This document shows positions 31,475 through 38,160 of a stretch of DNA of 38,160 nt, piece by piece. The position numbers were made by a program, and so were the translations under genes. This stretch comes from an uncultured Nitrosomonas sp. (GTDB lineage Bacteria > Pseudomonadota > Gammaproteobacteria > Burkholderiales > Nitrosomonadaceae): positions 1 through 38,160 of the forward strand of contig NZ_CADEGP010000023.1 of the NCBI RefSeq assembly GCF_902826915.1. The letters are read 5' to 3'. The stretch's first letter is position 1, and each line of letters begins with the position of its first letter. The notes beneath the pieces are model-generated. The model worked only from the letters and a program-made list of their open reading frames with translations. It was not told the DNA's origin and ran no database searches.

Positions 31475-32842
31475 CTAGAAACGCCAATCTAGTTGCAGGC
31501 CACCAATATTGATTTGCTCAGAAAACTGCCCAGAAAGAAAATCCCCAGTCACGCCCCTTCGGCTGATCGAGGGGTTATCCATGAACAGATGCGCATACGC
31601 ACCATGGATAAAAATATTATTCCGAACTGCATAAGTAAAGCCAGCGGTCAGCCAATAGCGGTTGCTATCGGGAATTCGGGGCGATCTGTGTTGTGCATTA
31701 GGAACCGGCGTTTCATCATAAGCAAATCCCGTTCGCAGGACCCACTTATTGGTTGCGGAAAAATAATTAACCCCAAAAGCATAGCGCCACGTATCGTTCC
31801 ATCTCAGGTCTTGTACATCATCGGATTGTGATGAAGAGAAATTTGTTCTGAGCTCTCGAATCAAGCTCCAATGCGTCCATAACGCATCGGCGGAAACTTC
31901 CCAGCGCGGATTGAGATGGTGCGAGAAACCGAACAAGACCGTGTCTGGCAAAGTCACCGAAGTAACCGCATGAGTGTCCACCAGAATATTACCTTGCGTC
32001 AATGCAATGGCTTTATCCGGTATCGTGAAATTCGCATCTCCTTTCACGTCATGGGCGATTCGAGAACGGTAACTGACACCGAATCGAGTATCAGGTGTCA
32101 GCGTGTAGAATGCGCCAAAATTGTAACCAAAACCGACACTATCACCCTTGAGCGAGATATGTCCATCCGCAGTTTGCGGTGCAATTCCCTGGCTGAGGCA
32201 TGGCAATGCTCCCTGCAATAAAAAGCATGCCGGTCCTAGATCAACCGCGTTGGTTAGCTTAGCCCGCAAGTACTGCACGTTAAAACCAGCACCTAGAGAA
32301 AATTTTTCGGTTACCTTGAACGACAAAGACGGGTTCAAATTAATAGTCAGAATTTCCGAATCAATGGCTTGGTAGCGCCCTTTCCAGTCCGAATCATAGC
32401 CATTACGCATACCATAAGGTATATTAAATCCAAAACCGAAGGCTATTCGGTTTGACAATTCCTGCACGTAATAAAAATTTGGAATAAAAATCGATCGCGC
32501 AGAATCTCCGCCATTCCCGCCCGTAAGCGGCGTGCTGCCCAATTGCGGACTCAATTGCGAAGAGCTATTATGAAAAGTTGCAGACGGAGCGATATAGTAA
32601 CTCGCAGCCGAAATCAATTTACCGCGCACTTGGCTCATCGCAGCCGGATTAAAGAACACCATACTGCCGTCACTCGTATTAGTGGGTGCACCGGAGAACG
32701 CCTGCCCCAATTCCTTGACACTGTGCTCCATCACAGCAATGCCGGCACCGGATACTGGTGCTGAAGCCACGAGTAAAATGAACCCAGCACGAGACAGAAA
32801 CTTCCGACAAAATAAACTAGTTGCTATATATCTCGTTTTAAT
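31475..32842 (-). CDS. FadL/OmpP1-type outer membrane transporter, probable ATT start
   Basis: A beta-barrel of the FadL family, which lets hydrophobic compounds cross the outer membrane. Evidence: GIAVMEHSVKELGQAFSGAPTN followed by the typical GSMVFFNPAAMSQV, alternating strands, a barrel motif FGFGFNIPYGM, and a C-terminal phenylalanine (LQLDWRF). The open frame reaches 33028, but its first 60 residues look non-coding. The best start is ATT at 32842: AGGAG (32850-32854) lies seven bases upstream, an extended -10 lies further up, and the product begins with a good signal peptide (IKTRYIATSL, later GFILLVASAPVSGAG). No ATG, GTG or TTG fits. The substrate is unknown. Confidence 0.88.
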   Translation of the reverse strand: MKTRYIATSLFCRKFLSRAGFILLVASAPVSGAGIAVMEHSVKELGQAFSGAPTNTSDGSMVFFNPAAMSQVRGKLISAASYYIAPSATFHNSSSQLSPQLGSTPLTGGNGGDSARSIFIPNFYYVQELSNRIAFGFGFNIPYGMRNGYDSDWKGRYQAIDSEILTINLNPSLSFKVTEKFSLGAGFNVQYLRAKLTNAVDLGPACFLLQGALPCLSQGIAPQTADGHISLKGDSVGFGYNFGAFYTLTPDTRFGVSYRSRIAHDVKGDANFTIPDKAIALTQGNILVDTHAVTSVTLPDTVLFGFSHHLNPRWEVSADALWTHWSLIRELRTNFSSSQSDDVQDLRWNDTWRYAFGVNYFSATNKWVLRTGFAYDETPVPNAQHRSPRIPDSNRYWLTAGFTYAVRNNIFIHGAYAHLFMDNPSISRRGVTGDFLSGQFSEQINIGGLQLDWRF

Positions 32843-32899
32843 GAGTATGCTCCTGTAATTTTTTATCCAGCGTCTTACTCGGCATGTTGCAATATAGCA
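32840..32899 (-). promoter_or_regulatory. Promoter, ribosome binding site and ATT start of the FadL-type gene
   Basis: On the minus strand: extended -10 TGCTATATT (32891-32899), then AGGAG (32850-32854), then ATT (32840-32842) after a seven-base spacer. Between this and the gene at 33180 (about 280 bases) I see only promoter-like sequence and no further gene. Confidence 0.5.
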
Positions 32900-33090
32900 G
32901 CTAACTTTACTTAAAATAAATATTAAGTATATAAGAATCTTCTGACTTCTAATGTGATGAATACTTTTTATCTTATACGTTATCAACATCTTGCCATAGA
33001 AGATTGCACATTTACTGTCAAATTTCAAGTTGCTAAAAAGCTTTGTCTTTGCGTATCTTTACTCCAAATTAACTATTTATTGCAGATTCA

Positions 33091-33120
33091 TTGATAAACA
33101 TTTAGAAATACCCCTACAAT
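33091..33120 (+). promoter_or_regulatory. Promoter of the membrane GGDEF-EAL gene
   Basis: TTGATA (33091-33096), 18 bases, TACAAT (33115-33120); both close to sigma-70 consensus. The leader to the GTG at 33180 is about 53 bases. Confidence 0.6.
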
Positions 33121-33179
33121 CTTCATAGTTCTCACGTAAAAAGATTTATTATATAGAGCCAAGATTCAATAGTCGCAAT

Positions 33180-35567
33180 GTGAATTCTCAACCTCCCCCC
33201 AAACATTCTGGCTCATTACTAGCCGAACAAATCAAACTAGCTTACCAGCAAGCTCCTAAGGCGCTATTTGTCACATTGATTGTTGCTGCTATGTTGATTC
33301 TTATTTTTTGGGATCTAATCGGAAAAGACTGGCTTCTAGGCTGGTTGGCGGCAATTTATTCCCTTACTTTCGCGAGATTTCTGTTGACCAGAGCCTATTT
33401 TCGCAAAAACCCATCCGTTGCCGAATCAATAGTCTGGGGACATTGGTTTTATATTAGCGTATTGTTAGCGGGGATACTATGGGGTTCCGCTGGGAGCATT
33501 TTTTTTGTTACCGACAGTGAAACCCATCAATTATTTCTGGCGTACTTACTGGGCGGCATAGTCGCAGGCGCAATGGCTACTTTATCGTCGTATAAAGGCG
33601 CCTTTTTAGCCTTTTCGATACCAGTTGTGCTTCCTTTCACCTATCAGGTCATCACGCATGAAGGTGACATTCAGATGATCATCGCGCTTACTTATTTACT
33701 GTTTGTATTTACTATGGGTAGAATTTCGCACCAACTACACCTAACAATCACGGATTCACTCAAATTTCGTTTTGATAACATTCAGCTGCTAAAACGCCTG
33801 ATTCAAACCAAAAGCCAACTGGAGCAACGAGTTGCAGAACGCACCGAAGCACTCACCATATCTAACGATATCCTGAACCAGGAAAAAGAGCTATTTCAAA
33901 TCACATTAGCGAGTATCGGCGATGCAGTCATCACCACAGATATCAGTGGAAAAGTCACTTTCCTAAATCCAACCGCGGAAATACTTACCGGCTGGAGCAA
34001 TGAAGAAATACACGACATTTCGCTACCGAAAGTATTCAACATTATGAACATAACTACTCAGGAGACGACCACGAATCCACTTTTCGATCACTTAAATGAA
34101 TCCGAAAACTCCCACGAGCACCGTGAATGCATATTGATCCACCGAGACAAAAAAGAGTTCATTATTGATTACGCCGTAGCACCGATCCAGAACGAACAAA
34201 AGCACGTGATTGGTGCCGTGATAACTTTCCGCGACGTAACAGAACAGCGCAAACTGACACAAAAGCTTGCCTATCAAGCCGCACATGATTCACTGACCGG
34301 TCTGCTCAATCGCAAAGAATTCGAAAATCGTCTCAGCAAAATTCTGATATCCACGCGCAAAAACGACATACATGCGCTGCTCTATCTCGACCTTGATCAA
34401 TTCAAAATCATCAACGACAGTTGCGGCCATAGCGCCGGTGACAAATTGTTGCGCCAAGTAACCGCATTGTTGCATTCCAAGCTGCGCACACGAGACACAC
34501 TAGCACGTCTAGGCGGTGATGAATTTGCAGTTATCCTTGAACACTGCCCTAGAGATCAAGCGCTACAGGTAGCGCACACGTTGCGTGAGCTGGTACAAAA
34601 CTTCCGTTTCCAATGGCAAGGTAAAACTTTCACTATTGGCGTGAGCATTGGAATATTCTCCATCACTTATGGAAGCCAGGGTATTGAACATGCGCTCAAT
34701 GCGGCTGATAGCGCCTGTTATGCCGCCAAGGAACAAGGACGCAATCAGGTGCAGGTATATCAATCCGATCATCACCTGCAAGATTCCGCCGAAATACAAT
34801 GGCTACCTCGCATTCAAAACGCCTTAGAAAAACAGCGCTTTCAACTTTATTACCAACCAATCCGGTTAATCTCGAAAAATCCAGAGCAACAACAACAGGG
34901 TGAGATCTTATTACGTTTGAAGGATGAGAACGGCCAACTGATTATGCCCAGTGCATTTCTACCTGCCGCTCGGCGGCATGATCAAATGTTGCTCATTGAT
35001 CGCTGGGTGGTACAGCAATCATTACAACTAATACGGACACACTCGGCACACACAGCCAATGCGATCTACACCATTAATATATCCGGGCAAGCACTGGAAA
35101 ACGAAGATTTCCTTAATCTCACGATAAATAGTATTAAAGCCAACCAACTGGATCCCGCCTGCATCTGCTTCGAAATCAGCGAACAAGACGCGTTGAACGA
35201 TTTAAAGCATGTCATACATTTCGTCACTACCCTGAAGGAATTAGGCTGTCGCATCTCCATCGATGACTTTGGCAGCAACCTATCATCGTTCAGTTATTTA
35301 AAGAATATCCCACTTGATTATCTAAAAATAGACGGTCAATTAATCAAAAATATGCTTACCGACTCGGTCAACCTGGCAATGGTTGAATCGATTCATCACA
35401 TCGGCCATATCATGCGGCTTAGAACCATCGCTGTATGGGTGGAAAATGATCAAACACTACAAGCTCTGGAAAATATCGGTGTCGATTATGTACAAGGCTT
35501 CTGGGTGGCTGAGCCCACCTCTCTTGAGGCGAATTTACCCTTACCTGGCAATAAGACTCAGCAATAA
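33180..35567 (+). CDS. Membrane sensor, PAS-GGDEF-EAL, with degenerate EAL
   Basis: 795 residues, GTG start. About six membrane spans (residues 28-190, MASE-like), a short coiled coil (about 205-235), PAS (about 240-360), GGDEF (about 365-530) and an EAL-like domain (about 545-790). The cyclase site is intact (LDLDQF, LGGDEF) and has an RTRD inhibitory site five residues before GGDEF. The EAL domain keeps Glu in GEILLRL (EIL for EAL), INISGQ, CFEISEQ, IDDFG, YLKIDG and VQGFW. In place of the canonical AEGVE it reads AVWVE, so the catalytic glutamate equivalent to RocR Glu352 is valine. I predict a membrane diguanylate cyclase with a non-catalytic EAL. The signal is unknown. Confidence 0.9.
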   Translation: MNSQPPPKHSGSLLAEQIKLAYQQAPKALFVTLIVAAMLILIFWDLIGKDWLLGWLAAIYSLTFARFLLTRAYFRKNPSVAESIVWGHWFYISVLLAGILWGSAGSIFFVTDSETHQLFLAYLLGGIVAGAMATLSSYKGAFLAFSIPVVLPFTYQVITHEGDIQMIIALTYLLFVFTMGRISHQLHLTITDSLKFRFDNIQLLKRLIQTKSQLEQRVAERTEALTISNDILNQEKELFQITLASIGDAVITTDISGKVTFLNPTAEILTGWSNEEIHDISLPKVFNIMNITTQETTTNPLFDHLNESENSHEHRECILIHRDKKEFIIDYAVAPIQNEQKHVIGAVITFRDVTEQRKLTQKLAYQAAHDSLTGLLNRKEFENRLSKILISTRKNDIHALLYLDLDQFKIINDSCGHSAGDKLLRQVTALLHSKLRTRDTLARLGGDEFAVILEHCPRDQALQVAHTLRELVQNFRFQWQGKTFTIGVSIGIFSITYGSQGIEHALNAADSACYAAKEQGRNQVQVYQSDHHLQDSAEIQWLPRIQNALEKQRFQLYYQPIRLISKNPEQQQQGEILLRLKDENGQLIMPSAFLPAARRHDQMLLIDRWVVQQSLQLIRTHSAHTANAIYTINISGQALENEDFLNLTINSIKANQLDPACICFEISEQDALNDLKHVIHFVTTLKELGCRISIDDFGSNLSSFSYLKNIPLDYLKIDGQLIKNMLTDSVNLAMVESIHHIGHIMRLRTIAVWVENDQTLQALENIGVDYVQGFWVAEPTSLEANLPLPGNKTQQ

Positions 35568-35703
35568 TTTGCAGATCGTTTTTGCATCACATATGAATCC
35601 GATTGGACACGAACAGCAGTAACGTGGCATAAATTCAAGTTTCCACACAAGAGACTTCAATGCGGCAGCTATATCTGGTAAAACTGGAAACCTGTATTTG
35701 ACA

Positions 35704-36498
35704 CTAAGCGTTATAGCGGGAGAAATACTTGCCAAGTATTCTTTCGTTTTGCTCCTTAACGACTTGGTAGCACTCGCAGGTGGCAGCCAGCAAGCTCTTC
35801 CGATCAAGTAATTCTATTTTACCGTGCGTGTATTTTATAAGCCCTTTGGCTTGAAGTTGAGCAGCCGCAGTGGAGATGCTTTCACGGCGCACACCCAAAA
35901 CATTTGAGATGCGTGCCTGGGTCAAATGAAAGACTGTAGATCGCAACATGTCGTTATAAATCAGCAAATATCGGCAAAGTTGCTGATCTATAGAGTGCAG
36001 ACGATTGCAGATTATTCCTTGAGAAAGCTGAACAATCAATGTCTGTGTATAACATAAACAGATTTCCTGAAAACAGGGCAATTCCCCAAAATATTTCTCG
36101 GCATCATTAGCCTTCATGATATAGGCTTGACCAGAATTCATGACAACGGCTCTTTTAGCCATCCTGGCATCTCCGACAAACGTTACGATGCCAACCATAC
36201 CCTGTCGACCTGTCATTCCAACCTCAATCGAATCTCCGTCCTCAGTGTCGTAGAGCATACAAATCATGACGGTAGTAGGAAAATAAATATGGTTTCGTTT
36301 TTCATCCATTTCCCACAAAACCTGATCCCTTTCCAGATCGACTAGTTTTAATGAAGATGCTATCTCGTCAAATTCATTCTGCGGCAAAGCCGCCAGAATC
36401 TGATTCTGTATTTTAGGAGATGCTTCTTCAACCTCTGGTATACAGGTATCTACAATGATTCGGTCTTTATCTACATTATCAGTTGGTTTAAGAGTCAT
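35704..36498 (-). CDS. Crp/Fnr family transcription regulator
   Basis: About 264 residues, preferring the ATG at 36498 over the GTG one codon upstream. An extra N-terminal about 35 residues precede a cyclic-nucleotide-binding-like beta-roll (about 40-150, including YFPTTVMICML and GMTGRQGMVGIV), a dimer helix, and a C-terminal helix-turn-helix (LTQARISNVLGVRRESIST, then AAAQLQAKGLIKYTHGKIEL). The Fnr four-cysteine iron-sulfur pattern is absent and so are the cAMP contacts of Crp, so it belongs to the large group with an unknown signal. Its targets are not known; nirK's palindromes in this window are candidates only by type. Confidence 0.88.
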   Translation of the reverse strand: MTLKPTDNVDKDRIIVDTCIPEVEEASPKIQNQILAALPQNEFDEIASSLKLVDLERDQVLWEMDEKRNHIYFPTTVMICMLYDTEDGDSIEVGMTGRQGMVGIVTFVGDARMAKRAVVMNSGQAYIMKANDAEKYFGELPCFQEICLCYTQTLIVQLSQGIICNRLHSIDQQLCRYLLIYNDMLRSTVFHLTQARISNVLGVRRESISTAAAQLQAKGLIKYTHGKIELLDRKSLLAATCECYQVVKEQNERILGKYFSRYNA

Positions 36499-36673
36499 CA
36501 CATTTAAGAAATCGTAGCACGCTATATATTTAGCATATAAGTCTGGGCAATCATTCGCAGTAATTTGTTAACTTGGCTTAGTAACACCCTAGTTTTTATC
36601 TCAGCCTCTTAACTGGACCGCATAATCTATTAATACATATCAAACACTTAACAGCATAAAATTCCACACGACT

Positions 36674-37237
36674 TTATTGGCAACCGGCAGTACCAAGCCA
36701 ATCGAGAAACGCTCCTGCATTATATATGATGCCATCATTTCCAAACATGTAATATACATGATTATCCGTAGAGGAAACTGCTAAGTAAGAATCTGTTACA
36801 GGATAATAACGATATGTATAAGGTGGAAAAGTCAATAAACTTACGTTCCCTGCGGGCGCAAAGAACTGGGAATAATTAGACTCAACCCAACTGAGAAAAC
36901 ACAGTATCGGATCTATTGTTCCTTGGCCTGAAACATTAATAGTACCCCTCATAAACGGGTGGAACCGACAAAAATACGTATAAGTACCTAGGTTATTAAA
37001 CATAAAATTAAATGACTCACCGGTATTTAAATCACTGCTCCATAAATTAGCATCCTGAGTTGCACTATGTACTGCACCATCCCGATTAACCCAATTTACT
37101 GAATCTCCTACATTAAGTGTGATTGTATTAGGATTGAACACAAAGTTTTGGATATCTACCGTTACTGTTGCCGCAGTTGCAGTAACCGAAGATGCGAAAA
37201 ATGGAATAATTAGCCATAGAAGTATGAAACGCAACAT
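36674..37237 (-). CDS. Secreted cupredoxin fused to a C-terminal aromatic-rich domain
   Basis: 187 residues from the ATG at 37237, chosen because GGAGG lies five bases upstream (the GTG at 37249 contains no binding site of its own). Signal peptide about 1-23. A plastocyanin-like domain (about 24-105) has one type 1 copper site: His in GAVHSATQ and Cys-His-Met in YFCRFHPFMRG. The remaining about 80 residues form a second domain bracketed by cysteines (CFLSWVESNYSQFFAP, PPYTYRYYPVTDSYLAV, VYYMFGNDGI, WLGTAGC). This domain resembles one I recall attached to many betaproteobacterial secreted proteins; its role is unknown. Electron transfer in the periplasm is the likely function of the first half. 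Confidence 0.85.
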   Translation of the reverse strand: MLRFILLWLIIPFFASSVTATAATVTVDIQNFVFNPNTITLNVGDSVNWVNRDGAVHSATQDANLWSSDLNTGESFNFMFNNLGTYTYFCRFHPFMRGTINVSGQGTIDPILCFLSWVESNYSQFFAPAGNVSLLTFPPYTYRYYPVTDSYLAVSSTDNHVYYMFGNDGIIYNAGAFLDWLGTAGCQ

Positions 37238-37464
37238 ACAAACCTCCACTCGATAAAACAGACATACCTATTTGACAGTGCACTTAAAATATGCATTAGT
37301 CTATACATATTTTATCGGATATATTTCCGATAAGCTGGAAATATCACAGCTCTTTAAATTCAACTGATTGCCATTGCACTACGCAATCTTGAGGATACCG
37401 CAGATCTCATTAAGAACCGAAACGGAATTGAATTATTAATGCAGTTCCACTACTAATTAATCAT

Positions 37465-38075
37465 ATGAACTATGAAATCTCTGCTAATAATAGACAGTTA
37501 CTCATGGTTAAATCATTGCCACTTAAAATGCACCTCATCTGTCTCTTAGCCGTCGTGCCAAACGGTCAAACATTAGCACAAGATGTCATCAATGAGACTG
37601 AGTTTCTTCATTCGAATCGCCCTGAAGCATGGGCGATGAATTATGTTACGTCAATCACACTCCTATCTGGGCTCAGCGTACCACGCAGTCGAGCGTTAGG
37701 TTCGATCGAAGGCGGGGTCGAATTGGACTGGATTCCCCAACTCAGCTCTGCGCAACGACAGATTGGTTTCAATGGCATCAAGGAAGAAGATCTGAACAAA
37801 GCTCCTATTTTTGGCCGACCCGCCTCACTTTCGGGCTTCCGGGGCAATTTGCCTTGACCCTTTCCTACGTACCGCCCATTAGAGTTTTTGGGCTTAAACC
37901 AAACCTCTTCGCATTCGCGCTGGAACGCTCCTTGTACGAGCGTGATCCTTGGATTATCGGCATTCGAATGTACGGACAGATTGGTAACGTAGAAGGCGCA
38001 TTTACCTGCCCTGACAGTGTTGCCCAATTCCCACCGGGTTCTCCAGAAAACTTGTACGGTTGTGAGAGAAAATAG
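37465..38075 (+). pseudogene. Frameshifted outer membrane protein gene
   Basis: The first frame (37465-37857) has a signal-peptide-like start (KMHLICLLAVVPNGQTLAQD; a downstream ATG at 37504 may be the true start), then FLHSNRPEAWAMNYVTSITL, GGVELDWIPQLSSAQRQIGF and APIFGRPA. It then reads into a stop. From near 37820 the next frame continues sensibly as RLTFGLPGQFALTLSYVPPI, RVFGLKPNLFAFALE and DPWIIGIRMYGQIGNVEGAF, and stops at 38075. Alternating strands and aromatics suggest a beta-barrel. One shift joins the halves. The sequence after 38075 gave no clear continuation to the window end. The family was not recognised. Confidence 0.6.
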
Positions 38076-38160
38076 GCGGATAAGTCGAGCCAGCGCCGGT
38101 GTTGCTTGAGCTATAGTCAAATCTGGTGTATGAGAATCAAGCGACCTGCTGTTTTTGATC

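Overview
The window reads as a chromosomal segment of a betaproteobacterium, most likely from the Nitrosomonadaceae (Nitrosomonas-like). This is an inference: moderately low GC, a Cu-type nitrite reductase, a TIGR04073-type exosortase-associated protein, the proteobacterial gshA/gshB pair, and the pyrG, eno-ftsB neighbourhood. No rRNA or amo/hao genes are present to prove it.

Layout. (1) Positions 1-3430 are an accessory patch. It holds a GC-richer PAS-GGDEF-EAL gene whose 5' end is cut off by an IS3-type remnant, an internally deleted IS3-type element with both terminal inverted repeats, and a second copy of that element's right end. (2) 3428-7312: recG and ridA on the minus strand, divergent from murA, which ends at a strong terminator. 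(3) 7354-10508: an orphan single-span membrane protein (minus), then argH overlapping a fructosamine-kinase-family gene. (4) 10596-15127: pyrG, eno-ftsB and htpX. (5) 15175-17150: the exosortase-associated secreted protein (minus) and a two-receiver response regulator with a degenerate GGDEF domain (plus). (6) 17345-19527: a compact minus-strand operon of an NDH-2-like FAD oxidoreductase, an SRPBCC protein and a short LOV blue-light photoreceptor. This is the most notable system here. (7) 19689-22693: gluQ (minus), mpl (plus), apt (minus). (8) 22749-26158: copper nitrite reductase nirK with a readable promoter and two palindromes, then a KefB-type antiporter. (9) 26269-28550: gshA-gshB. (10) 28740-33120: a periplasmic cyclophilin with an extra C-terminal domain, an ftsH paralogue with the protease active site deleted, and a FadL-type porin that probably starts at ATT. 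(11) 33180-38160: a membrane PAS-GGDEF-EAL protein with a degenerate EAL domain, a Crp/Fnr regulator, a two-domain cupredoxin and a frameshifted outer-membrane protein gene.

How it fits together. Most genes are housekeeping: cell wall (murA, mpl), nucleotides (pyrG, apt), arginine, glutathione, glycolysis, division, and protein quality control. Signal transduction is over-represented. Three GGDEF proteins differ in predicted state: one has both domains intact, one is a probable cyclase with a dead phosphodiesterase, and one is a probable c-di-GMP receptor. A LOV photoreceptor and a Crp/Fnr regulator lie nearby. Redox and nitrogen-oxide functions are represented by NirK, the cupredoxin, glutathione synthesis and the flavoprotein oxidoreductase.
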